Source of the DNA: Palsa-465 sp963800475 | GTDB lineage: Bacteria > Actinomycetota > Thermoleophilia > Solirubrobacterales > Solirubrobacteraceae | Length of the DNA: 64,000 nucleotides | Direction: 5' to 3' | Assembly: GCA_963800475.1 (NCBI GenBank) | Contig: CAWDAZ010000002.1 | Coordinates: 372,001 to 436,000 of the forward strand | In this document: positions 21,841 to 32,908 of the stretch, piece by piece | Numbering within the stretch: position 1 is the stretch's first letter | Layout of the letters: every line of letters starts with the position of its first letter | Made by a program: the position numbers and the translations under genes | Notes under the pieces: model-generated | Told to the model about the DNA's origin: nothing | Database searches by the model: none | What the model saw: only the letters and a program-made list of their open reading frames with translations

Positions 21841-23960
21841 CTGACGCGCCTCAGGATCACGACCGAGCGGGAGATCATCTCGACCTCGGTTCGCGCCCCG
21901 TGGCTGGCGCTGCCCGGCTGCGCGCCGGGGTCGGCGGTCGTCAGCTCGAGTGCCCAGCTCGCTCCGAACCGCCGGCGGGGGAGCATGAACGCCCGGTCCT
22001 CGTGGTGAGCGTTGAACAGCACGATGAACGAGTCGTCCTCGAGCTCCTCGCCATGCGGGCTTGTTGAGGCGAGCTCGAGCCCGTTCAGGAACATCCCGAG
22101 CACCGGCTCGCCGTCGTTCCAGTCGCGACGGGTCATCTTGCGCCCGTCGGGGCGGAACCACCACACGTCGGGCAACCCGGAGCGCTCGCCCTCGACACCT
22201 CCTAGGAACGTGTCGCGCCGGAACACCGGATGCTCGCGGCGCAGCCGGATCAGCCGGCGGGTGAACTCGCGGAGCTCCTCGGCGGGCCGGCTTTCACCCC
22301 AGGCGTACCAGGAGATCTCATTGTCCTGGCACCACGCGTTGTTGCTCCCGCGCTGGGTGCGGTTCAGCTCGTCGCCTCCGAGCAGCATCGGGGTGCCCTG
22401 GGAGATCAGCAGCGTGGTCAGGAAGTTCCGCTGCTGGCGGGAGCGCAGGGCGTTGATGTCCGCGTCGTCGGTCTCGCCCTCGACCCCGCAGTTCCAGGAG
22501 CGGTTGTCGCCGGTTCCGTCCTGGTTGTCCTCGAGGTTGGCCTCGTTGTGCTTCTGCTCGTAGGAGACGAGGTCGCGCAGCGTGAACCCGTCGTGAGCGG
22601 TGATGAAGTTGATCGACGCGAACGGCTCGCGGCCGTCGGCCTCGTACAGGTCCGAGGACCCCGACAGGCGCTGCGCGAACTCGCCGTTGCCCGAGAAGCC
22701 GCGCCAGTAGTCGCGCATCGAGTCGCGGTAAACGCCGTTCCACTCCGACCACAGCACCGGGAAGTTGCCGACCTGGTAGCCGCCCGGGCCGACGTCCCAC
22801 GGTTCGGCGATCAGCTTCACCTGCGAGATCACGGGGTCCTGATGGATCGTGTCGAAAAACGCCGACAGCCGGTCGACGTCGAAGAACTCGCGGGCCAGCG
22901 CGGCCGCGAGGTCGAACCGGAAGCCGTCGACGTGGCACTCCGTGACCCAGTAGCGCAGCGAGTCCATGATCAGCCGCAGGACGCTCGGGTGGACGGGGTT
23001 GAGCGAGTTGCCGGTCCCCGTGAAGTCCATGTAGTAGCGCGGGTCGTCCGGCATCAGCCGGTAGTACGAGGTGTTGTCGACGCCCTTGAACGACAGCATC
23101 GGGCCGAGGTGATTGCCCTCGGCGGTGTGGTTGTAGACGACATCGAGGATCACCTCGATGCCGGCGCGGTGCAGCGCCTTCACCATCCCTTTGAACTCCC
23201 GCACCTGCTCGCCGCGGCGGCCGGTGGCCGCGTACTCCGAGTGCGGCGCGAAGTAGCCGATCGTGCTGTATCCCCAGTAGTTGCGCAGCCCGCGCTCGGA
23301 TAAGAATGACTCGTCGGAGATGTGATGGACGGGGAGCAGCTCGACCGCCGTCACGCCGAGGTCCTTAAGGTAGGAGACCGCCGGCTCGGACGCGAGGCCG
23401 GCGTAGGTGCCCCGCAGGTCCTCGCGGACCTCGGGGTGGCGCATCGTGAAGCCCTTCACGTGCGTCTCGTAGATGACCGTGTCGGCGAACGGGATCCGCG
23501 GCGGCCGGTCCCCCTCCCACAGGAACGCGTCGTCGATCACGACCGACTTGGGCATCGCCGCGGCGTCATCCTCGTCGTCGCGCTCGAGGTCGGCCTCCTC
23601 GGTCCCGTCGGGCACGTAGGGGAACACGTTGGCGTCGTGCGCCCAGTCGACGATCCCGTCGATCGCCTTCGCGTACGGGTCGATCAGCAGCTTGTCGGGA
23701 TTGAAGCGCTGGCCCTCCGCCGGCGCGTACGCCCCGTGCAGGCGGAACCCGTAGCGCTGGCCGGGGCCGACCCCTGGGAGGTAGCAGTGCCAGTTGAGCG
23801 CCCGCCGCTGGGTCATCTCGATCCGGCGCTCGGAGTCCCCGTCGTCGAACAGGCACACCTCGACCGCCTCGGCGTGCTCGGAGAAGATCGAGAAGTTGGT
23901 GCCGCTTCCGTCCCAGGTTGCCCCCAGGGGAAACGGCCGGCCGGGCCAGACCGCGGTCAT
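21837..23960 (-). CDS. glgX: Glycogen debranching enzyme GlgX/TreX
   Basis: 707 aa isoamylase-type GH13. Starts with a CBM48-like domain (PFPLGATWDGSGTNFSIFSE, about 8-100), then VIYETHVKGFTMRHPEV, GYFAPHSEYA and DVVYNHTAEGNHLGP. The nucleophile lies in VDGFRFDLAAALAR, the acid Glu in LIAEPWDVGPGGYQVGNFP, and the third acidic residue in FITAHDGFTLRDLVSY. It hydrolyses alpha-1,6 branches, releasing linear maltodextrins that are substrates for TreY. Full length. ATG overlaps the treZ stop by 4 nt and its own stop overlaps treY by 4 nt. A GGAGGA lies upstream. Confidence 0.96.
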   Translation of the reverse strand: MTAVWPGRPFPLGATWDGSGTNFSIFSEHAEAVEVCLFDDGDSERRIEMTQRRALNWHCYLPGVGPGQRYGFRLHGAYAPAEGQRFNPDKLLIDPYAKAIDGIVDWAHDANVFPYVPDGTEEADLERDDEDDAAAMPKSVVIDDAFLWEGDRPPRIPFADTVIYETHVKGFTMRHPEVREDLRGTYAGLASEPAVSYLKDLGVTAVELLPVHHISDESFLSERGLRNYWGYSTIGYFAPHSEYAATGRRGEQVREFKGMVKALHRAGIEVILDVVYNHTAEGNHLGPMLSFKGVDNTSYYRLMPDDPRYYMDFTGTGNSLNPVHPSVLRLIMDSLRYWVTECHVDGFRFDLAAALAREFFDVDRLSAFFDTIHQDPVISQVKLIAEPWDVGPGGYQVGNFPVLWSEWNGVYRDSMRDYWRGFSGNGEFAQRLSGSSDLYEADGREPFASINFITAHDGFTLRDLVSYEQKHNEANLEDNQDGTGDNRSWNCGVEGETDDADINALRSRQQRNFLTTLLISQGTPMLLGGDELNRTQRGSNNAWCQDNEISWYAWGESRPAEELREFTRRLIRLRREHPVFRRDTFLGGVEGERSGLPDVWWFRPDGRKMTRRDWNDGEPVLGMFLNGLELASTSPHGEELEDDSFIVLFNAHHEDRAFMLPRRRFGASWALELTTADPGAQPGSASHGARTEVEMISRSVVILRRVR

Positions 23961-25585
23961 CGGGAGTCCTCCTCGAGCAGCGCGCCGGACAGAGGCGCGA
24001 CATCGAGCGCCGTCGGAGCGTCCAGCCGCGTGTCCTCGCTTGTCGCCAGCCGCAGCGTCGCGTCCCCCGCGTCGAGCGACGCCGCCTCGCGCCCGAAGTT
24101 GCACACCAGCTCAAACCTCCCCCGCTTCACCCGCAGCCACCGCTCGTCCTCGTCCCACCCAACGGAGTCGACCCGTCCACCGGGCAGCTCACGCCGGACC
24201 GCCAGCAGCTCGCGGTACAGCTGCGCGAGCTCAGGATCGGCGACCCGGGTCAGCTTCGAGCGCTCGAACGTCGCCGGGTCCTGGGGGTCCGGGATCTCCT
24301 CGCGCGCGAACTGCGCGAACCCGGCGAACTCCTCGCGGCGCCCCACGCGCGTGGCCTCGGCGATCTCCGGATCGATGTGGTCGGCGAAGAACTGAAACGG
24401 CGCACGCTCGCCGTATTCCTCGCCCATGAACAGCAGCGGCACATACGGGGCGAGCAGCGTGCAGAACGTGGCCAGCGGCTGCAGCTCGGCCGCCAGCCGG
24501 TCGCCCAATGCGCGGTTGCCGACCTGGTCGTGATTCTGGGCGTAGACGACGAAGCGCTCTCCCGGCGCGTGCTCGAAGGCGTGGGCGAGCCGCGCCATCG
24601 AGCCGAACTCCGCGTAGTAGCCGTCGCGCTCATCGGTCAGCAGCACGTGCAGAGCGTGATGGAAGTCGTCGATCCAGATCGCGTCGCAGGCGGGGGCGCC
24701 GTGGGCCGTTGGATCGTCCATTCCGATCTCGCCGATCACGACGGTGCCGGCGCGCGCGGCGTGCACCCGGCACGCGATCGCCGCGACGATCTGCTCGGGG
24801 CTCGAGTCGGCGATCGCGTGGATCGCGTCGAGGCGCAGCCCGTCGATCCCGAAGTCGCGGATCCAGCCGGTCGCGCTCTGCAGGACCCACTCGCGGACCG
24901 CGCCGCTTCCGTCCTGGTCGTAGTTGATCGCGCGGCCCCAGGGGGTCTCGTGCTTGTCGGTGAAGTACGGTCCGAACGCGTCGAACGCCTTGATTCCCGA
25001 TGTCCCGATGTGGTTGTAGACGACGTCGAGGATCACAGCGAGCCCGGCCTGGTGCGCGGCCTCGACGAGCCGCAGCAGACCGCGCGGGCCGCCATACGAG
25101 GACTGCGCCGCGGAGATGTACACGCCGTCGTAGCCCCACCCGCGCGCGCCGGGGAACTCGGCCACAGGCATCAGCTCGATCGTCGTGATACCGAGCTCGG
25201 CGAGCCCGGCGAGGTACGGGATCGCGGCCTCGAAGGTGCCGGCAGGAGTGAACGTGCCGACGTGGAGCTCGTAGATCACGTGGTCACCGAGTGCGCGGGT
25301 GTCGGCGAGCGGCGCGGGAGGCTCGACCGACAGCACCCGCGACGGTCCCCTGATCCCCTCCGGCTGCCAGCGCGAGGCGGGGTCCGGCAGCAGCTGGTCG
25401 TCGACCAGGAACAGGTAGTCGTCCCCGGCGAGAGCCGGAGCGACCACCTCATAGATGCCATCCCCGGCGTCCGAGAGCTCCACCTCTCGGTCCCCGACCC
25501 GCAGGCCGATCGATTCGGCCCGCGGCGCCCACACGCGGAATTCGCTCAGCCCGTCGCCGACCGGGCGCGCACCGAATGGCTCCAC
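23957..25585 (-). CDS. treZ: Malto-oligosyltrehalose trehalohydrolase (TreZ)
   Basis: 542 aa. Begins with a beta-sandwich (SEFRVWAPRAESIGLRVGD), then HVIYELHVGTFTPAGTFEAA, IELMPVAEFPGARGWGYDGV and YNHIGTSG. Catalytic residues sit in DGLRLDAIHAIADSSPE (nucleophile), VVIGEIGMDD (acid/base) and YAQNHDQVGNRALGDRL, the last being a TreZ signature. It cleaves the alpha-1,4 bond next to the terminal trehalose unit made by TreY, releasing trehalose. The GTG start shares one nucleotide with the glgB TAG stop (TAGTG), and its stop overlaps glgX by 4 nt. Confidence 0.96.
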   Translation of the reverse strand: MEPFGARPVGDGLSEFRVWAPRAESIGLRVGDREVELSDAGDGIYEVVAPALAGDDYLFLVDDQLLPDPASRWQPEGIRGPSRVLSVEPPAPLADTRALGDHVIYELHVGTFTPAGTFEAAIPYLAGLAELGITTIELMPVAEFPGARGWGYDGVYISAAQSSYGGPRGLLRLVEAAHQAGLAVILDVVYNHIGTSGIKAFDAFGPYFTDKHETPWGRAINYDQDGSGAVREWVLQSATGWIRDFGIDGLRLDAIHAIADSSPEQIVAAIACRVHAARAGTVVIGEIGMDDPTAHGAPACDAIWIDDFHHALHVLLTDERDGYYAEFGSMARLAHAFEHAPGERFVVYAQNHDQVGNRALGDRLAAELQPLATFCTLLAPYVPLLFMGEEYGERAPFQFFADHIDPEIAEATRVGRREEFAGFAQFAREEIPDPQDPATFERSKLTRVADPELAQLYRELLAVRRELPGGRVDSVGWDEDERWLRVKRGRFELVCNFGREAASLDAGDATLRLATSEDTRLDAPTALDVAPLSGALLEEDSR

Positions 25586-27813
25586 TAGCGCTCGGGTACG
25601 AGCCAGATCGCAGCGAGCGGCGGGAGCGTCACCTCGGCCGACACGGGCTGCCCGTGCCATGGGATCGGCTCGGGCTCGACGCCGCCGAGGTTGCCGACGT
25701 CCCTGCCGCCGTAGAACGTCGAGTCGGTGTTGATCGCCTCGCGCCAGCGGGTCGCGCGTGGAAGCCCGATCCGATAGGCCTCGCGCGGGACGGGGGACAG
25801 GTTGGCGACGAACACGAGCACGCGACCACCGGCTTCGCCGGCGGTGCCCCCGTCGCGCGACTGCCGCGCGAACGCGACCACGTTCGAGTCGGCGTCGTTG
25901 GGCTCGATCCACCAGAACCCGTCCGGGTCGGAGTCGACCTGCCACAGCGCCGGTTCCTCGCGGTACAGGCGGTTGAGGTCGCGGACCAGCGACTGGATGC
26001 CGGCGTGCTCGGGGCGCTCGAGCAGGTGCCAGTCGAGCGAGCGCTCGTGACTCCACTCCGACTCCTGCGCGATCTCGCCGCCCATGAACAGCAGCTTCTT
26101 CCCCGGGTGCGCCCACATGTACGCGTACAGCGCTCGGAGGTTGGCCAGCTTCTGCCAGCGGTCGCCCGGCATCTTCTCGTACAGCGAGCCCTTGCCGTGG
26201 ACGACCTCGTCGTGCGAGAGCGGCAGGATGAAGTTCTCGCTGAACGCGTACATCAGCGAGAACGTCAGCTCGTGGTGGTGATAGCGGCGGTAGATCGGCT
26301 CCTGCTGGAAGTAGCCGAGCGTGTCGTGCATCCAGCCCATGTTCCACTTGAACCCGAACCCCAGCCCGCCGAGGTACGTGGGTCGCGAGACGCCCGGCCA
26401 CGCGGTCGATTCCTCGGCGGCGGTGACGATTCCCGGCTCGCGTCCGTACACGACCTCGTTCATCTCCTTCAGGAACCCGACCGCATCGAGGTCCTCGCGG
26501 CCGCCGAACTCGTTCGGGACCCACTCGCCCTCGCGCCGCGAGTAGTCGAGGTACAGCATCGACGCGACCGCGTCGACGCGGATCCCGTCGACGTGGTACT
26601 CGCGCAGCCAGAACAGCGCGTTCGAGATCAGGAAGTTGCGGACCTCGTGACGGCCGAAGTTGAACACCAGCGTGCCCCAGTCGGGATGCGCGCCGCGGCG
26701 CGGATCGTCGTGCTCGTAGAGCGCCGTGCCGTCGAACCGCGCGAGCGCGAACTCGTCGCGCGGGAAATGGGCGGGGACCCAGTCGAGGATCACCCCGACC
26801 CCGTTCGAGTGCATCCGCTCGATGAACTGGCGGAGCTCGTCCGGCCCGCCGTAGCGTGGCGTGGGCGCGAAATATCCGGTCACCTGGTAGCCCCACGAGC
26901 CCTCGAACGGGTGCGCCATCACCGGCAGCAGCTCAACGTGGGTGAAGCCCATGTCCTTGACGTACGCGCTCAGCTCGTCGGCGAGCTCCAGGTAGCTGAG
27001 CGATCGGTTGCCGTCGAGCGTGTTCAGGCGCCACGACCCGAGGTGCACCTCGTAGATCGACACCGGCCGCTCGAGCGGCTGCTGCTCGGTCCGCGCGGCG
27101 AGCCACTCTGCGTCGCCGGCGCCCCACCGGTGCTGTGAGTGGAACACGATCGACGCGGTCTGCGGCGGAAGCTCGGCCTCCTGGGCGTACGGGTCCGCCT
27201 TCAGCCGCAGCTCGCCGTTCGCGTCGAGGATCTCGAACTTGTAGCGCTGCCCCGGCTCGACGCCCGGCACGAACAGCTCCCACACGCCGGTCGAGCCGAG
27301 CGAGCGCATCGCGTGCAGGCGGCCGTCCCACATGTTGAAGTCGCCCACCACGCTGACGGCGCGGGCGGCGGGCGCCCACACGGCGAACGCGGTCCCCATC
27401 ACGGGCCGGTTCGAACCCCACTCGATCACGTGCGCGCCGAGCTTCTCGTACAGCTCCTCGTGCCGCCCCTCGCCGATCAGGTGCCGATCGAGCTCGCCGA
27501 TCGTCGGCGCGAACGCGTAGGGGTCGTCGATCGTGAACATGCCGGCGTCGCCGTAGTCGATCTCGAGCCGGTAGGAGAGCGGGAGCTCGGCGTCCTCGAC
27601 GACGCCCTCGAACACGCCGCCGGGGTGAACCTGCTCGAGCTCGACCGCGTCGACGGGGCCGTCGGGGAGCTGCGCCGTGATCGCGCAGGCGGCGGGGCGG
27701 AGCGCGCGGATCACGACGCCGTCATCGACGGGGTGGGCGCCGAGCACGTCGTGCGGGCTCGGGTGCTCGCGCCGGACGAGGGCGTCGAGCTGGCCGGCCG
27801 CGACCGTGGTCAT
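25585..27813 (-). CDS. glgB: 1,4-alpha-glucan branching enzyme (GlgB)
   Basis: 742 aa with the long two-module N-terminus of actinobacterial GlgB (first module from HPSPHDVLGAHPVDDG, second with GTAFAVWAPAARAVSVVGDF). Core motifs: YEVHLGSWR, ELLPVMAHPFEGSWGYQVTG, DWVPAHFPRDEFALARFDGT, nucleophile in GIRVDAVASMLYLDYSR, acid Glu in TAAEESTAWPGVS, and LPLSHDEVVHGKGS. It introduces alpha-1,6 branches into the glucan extended by GlgE. ATG overlaps the mak stop (ATGA); the stop touches treZ. Confidence 0.97.
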   Translation of the reverse strand: MTTVAAGQLDALVRREHPSPHDVLGAHPVDDGVVIRALRPAACAITAQLPDGPVDAVELEQVHPGGVFEGVVEDAELPLSYRLEIDYGDAGMFTIDDPYAFAPTIGELDRHLIGEGRHEELYEKLGAHVIEWGSNRPVMGTAFAVWAPAARAVSVVGDFNMWDGRLHAMRSLGSTGVWELFVPGVEPGQRYKFEILDANGELRLKADPYAQEAELPPQTASIVFHSQHRWGAGDAEWLAARTEQQPLERPVSIYEVHLGSWRLNTLDGNRSLSYLELADELSAYVKDMGFTHVELLPVMAHPFEGSWGYQVTGYFAPTPRYGGPDELRQFIERMHSNGVGVILDWVPAHFPRDEFALARFDGTALYEHDDPRRGAHPDWGTLVFNFGRHEVRNFLISNALFWLREYHVDGIRVDAVASMLYLDYSRREGEWVPNEFGGREDLDAVGFLKEMNEVVYGREPGIVTAAEESTAWPGVSRPTYLGGLGFGFKWNMGWMHDTLGYFQQEPIYRRYHHHELTFSLMYAFSENFILPLSHDEVVHGKGSLYEKMPGDRWQKLANLRALYAYMWAHPGKKLLFMGGEIAQESEWSHERSLDWHLLERPEHAGIQSLVRDLNRLYREEPALWQVDSDPDGFWWIEPNDADSNVVAFARQSRDGGTAGEAGGRVLVFVANLSPVPREAYRIGLPRATRWREAINTDSTFYGGRDVGNLGGVEPEPIPWHGQPVSAEVTLPPLAAIWLVPER

Positions 27814-29145
27814 TCGTCCTCCAGCAGCCGGCGAATTCCCGCGACCGGGATCGGGACCCACCCGGGGCGGTTGTCGAGCTCGTACTGGAGCTCGTAGATC
27901 GCCTTCTCGAGCTCGAACACCGACAGCAGGCTGCGGATCTGCGCCTCGCCCGCGGGCAGCAGGGTCGCCTCGATCCGCTCGAAATAGCTGTCCAGGAACC
28001 GCTCGCGTGCGCGCTGTTCGAAGTCCTCGGGCGCGCGCTGGCCGCGCAGGATCTCGACTGCCGAGGTGGCGTAGGCGAACGACCGCAGCATGCTCGCGAG
28101 GTCGCGCAGCGCCGAGCGCTTCTCGCGGCGCTCGTGCAGCGGCCGCGCCGGCTCGCCCTCGAAGTCGATGATCACCCACGCGTCGCCCGCCGAGAGCGTC
28201 TGTCCGAGGTGGTAGTCGCCGTGCGTGCGGATCTCGCGGCCGCCGACGCCGGCCTGCGCGCGCGCCGCCAGCTTCTCGCGTACGTCCTGGGCACGGCCGG
28301 CGATGTCGGCGACGCGCTCGTCGTCGGGCAGCCGCAGGAACACGCGCTCGATGTCCTCGTCGACGGTCGCGGTCAGCAGCGACAGCGACTCCTGGCTGGG
28401 CTCCTCGGGCGAGAACGCCGGGTCGCCGGCGTCGGAGGCGAGCACGTTGTGCATCTCGCCGGTGACTGCGCCGAGGCCGCCGAGCCGGTCGAGGAACACG
28501 TCGGGCCGCGAGACGATCTCCTGGAGCGCCAGCTCCCAGCCGTCGACTGCGCCCGGCACGAACGTCTGCGCGACGCCGAGCGTGGTGCTGAGCGCCTGGC
28601 CCTCGTAGTCGTACCAGCCCAGCAGGGGAGCGATGTGCTCAAAGCCGCGCTCGCTCAGGAATCGCAGCATCTCGAGCTCGGGGTTGATGCCCGGCTCGAG
28701 CTTCCGGAACACCTTCAGCACGAGCCGGTCGTCGTACACGATCGAGGTGTTCGACTGTTCGGCCCCGATCGGCCGCGCCGGATCGCCGTCGCGCACGTCG
28801 AGCAGCGCGTCGGCGAGCTCGAACGCGAACCGGCCCTGCTCGGTCTCGATCGTGTCGCGCCGCTCCAACCGCGCGATCAGCTCGGCTGCCTCGGCTGGTT
28901 CGGCCAGCGCGTCGAACGTGCCCGGCGCCAGCAGCAGCTGGTAGAGCTCGTGCGTGCCGGTGGCGAACCGCGCCTGGACCAGCGCGAGCGCCAGCACCGG
29001 GTCCTCGCGCAGGAGCACGCTCTCGGCGATCTCGATCGCGTTCACGGACCTCGACTTCGATGCGTACCAGCGCTGGCGCTCGAGCCACTCGGGCAGCGCC
29101 TCCAGTTCGACGACCCGCTCGACCTCGGTCGCGCTCTGCACGGGC

Positions 29146-29153
<8 letters not shown>
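27810..29153 (-). CDS. mak: Maltokinase (Mak/Pep2)
   Basis: 447 aa eukaryotic-kinase-like enzyme that phosphorylates maltose to maltose-1-phosphate with ATP. N-terminal cap: LPEWLERQRWYASKSR. An ATP-contacting segment is EQSNTSIVYDDRLVLKVFRK. The catalytic loop IRTHGDYHLGQTL and the metal-binding WVIIDFEGEPARPL (DFEGE) are complete. The end ELQYELDNRPGWVPIPVAGI is typical. It lies between treS and glgB: TreS supplies maltose and GlgE uses the product. Unlike some actinobacteria in which treS and pep2 are fused, here they are separate genes overlapping by 8 nt. Confidence 0.95.
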
Positions 29154-30908
<1,755 letters not shown>

Positions 30909-30912
<4 letters not shown>

Positions 30913-32891
30913 GCTTCAACCCTGAGCACGTGCGCCTGCCGGACGCCCGGCTCCAGCCGCACGTAGTTGGGCCCGATCCGCCACTGGTAGCGATCGGCGG
31001 ACAGCAGGTCGCGGGCGGAGAAGCTCGGCGCCAGTCCGAGCCCGGCGGGGACCGTCGCGACTCCCTCTTGAGCCTGGTGTGGATCGATGTTGACCACGCA
31101 GATCACGGTATTGCCCGCGACCTGCTTGGCGTATGCGATCAGCGCGTCGTTCGCGGTGTCGAGAAACGTGACGTTCGAGAACAGCTGCAGCGCCGGGTTC
31201 TCGCGCCGCGCGAAGTTGAGCCGCTGAATCATCGGCAGCAGCTCGCCGTCCAGCGCCCGGCGCCCCCGCTCGTACTTCTCGGAGTGCAGGTACTCCTCCG
31301 AGCCCTCGCAGACGGCGACATTCTCGAGGTTCTCGTACCCCGAGTAGACCCCGTAGCTGGGGCTGAGCGTCGCGGCGAGCACCAGTCGCGCCTCGAACGC
31401 GGGGCGGCCGCCGTGCTGCAGGTAGGCGTGGAGGATGTCGGGGGTGTTGACGAAGAAGTTGGGTCGGAAGTACTCCTGCTCGCCCGAGTAGGCGAGTTCG
31501 AGGACGTACTCGGTCAGCTCGTGCCGGGAGTTCTTCCAGGTGAAGTAGGTGTACGACTGGCTGAAGCCGATCTTTCCCAGCTGGCGCATTACCGCGCGCC
31601 GCGTGAACGCCTCGGCGAGGAACACGACCGCGCGGTCGCGCTGGTGGACCTCGTCGATCAGCCACGCCCAGAACGGGAACGGCTTCGTGTGCGGGTTGTC
31701 GACCCGGAACACCCTGACGCCGCAGTCGACCCACTGCAGTACGACCTCGAGCAGCGCTTGCCAGAGACCGCGCCAGTCCGGCGAGTCCCAGTTCACGTTG
31801 TAGATGTCCTGGTAGCGCTTGGGCGGGTTCTCGGCGTACTTGAGCGTGCCGTCGGGCCGGCGGTGGAACCACTCGGGGTGCTCGGTCAGCCACGGATGGT
31901 CGGCCGAGGCCTGGATCGCGAAATCGAGCGCGATGTCGATCCCGTACTCGGCCGCGGTGCCGGTCAGGCTGCGCAGGTCCTCGACCGTCCCCAGCTCCGG
32001 GTGGACGGCTTCGTGCCCGCCGGTCTCATCGCCGATCGCCCACGGCGAGCCCGGATCGTCCGGCCCCGCGACAAGCGCGTTGTTGCGGCCCTTGCGGTTC
32101 GTGTGGCCGATCGGGTGGATCGGGGGCAGGTACACGACGTCGAAGCCGAGCTCGGCGAGCTTCGGCAGCTGGCGCTCGACACCCTCCAGGCCGCCCCACG
32201 AGCGCGGGAACAGCTCGTACCACGAGCCGAACCGCGCCCGGGTCCGGTCGACGTCGACGGCCAGCGGCTCCTCGAGCGTGACCAGCCCGTGCCGCTCCTG
32301 AACCAGCTCGACGGCTTCGGACAGCTCCGGCCCGAGCATCACATCGTGCTTGGCGGCCTCGGGGATCGCGGGGTCCACGAGCGTGAGCAGCGCGTGGTCG
32401 ATCAGCGCCTTGCTGCCGGCGGTCTGTGCGGTCTGCGCGGCGCCGCGCAGCAGCACGATCCCCTCCGACAGCTCCCCGGCCAAGTCGTGCTGGCCGGCTT
32501 CGAGCTTGCGGCGCAGCTCGTCGCGCCAGGTCCCGAACACGTCGGTCCATGCCTCGACGGTGTACTCGAAGCGGCCCATCCGGTCGACCTCGAAGCTCCC
32601 GGCCCAGCGGACGCCGTCGAGATGCGCGTCGATCCGGACCATCTCAGCCTCGCGCCAGCGGCCACCGGGCGCGCGGTGGCGGACGATCGCTCGCAGCAGG
32701 TCATGGCCGTCGCGGAAGATGTCGGCCTCGACGCGAACGGTGTCGCCGACGCACCGCTTGGCCGGGAAGCGCCCGCCGTCCACCGCCGGAGACGGGCACT
32801 GGATGACGATTCGGGCCGGCGCCGACCGGGCAGCTCTCGGTCTGCCGCCGCGCGCGGCGGCCGTTCGGGTTCCCGTCGCGGAACCGGCCAT
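30909..32891 (-). CDS. glgE: Alpha-1,4-glucan:maltose-1-phosphate maltosyltransferase (GlgE)
   Basis: 660 aa GH13_3 enzyme transferring maltosyl units from maltose-1-phosphate to glucan. N-terminal domain: VDGGRFPAKRCVGDTVRVEA, DIFRDGHDLLRA. Core: LPPIHPIGHTNRKGRNN, LDFAIQASADHPWL, nucleophile in VFRVDNPHTKPFPFWAWLI, acid/base in VFLAEAFTRRAVMRQLGKIG, and FFVNTPDILHAYLQHGGRP. End: QWRIGPNYVRLEPGVRQAHV. First gene of the seven-gene operon. ATG 32891 is only 17 bp from the divergent malQ GTG; no alternative start exists before the conserved N-terminal domain, so its promoter must lie inside malQ coding sequence. Confidence 0.97.
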
Positions 32892-32908
32892 GGCCTCAAC
32901 ATACCCAC

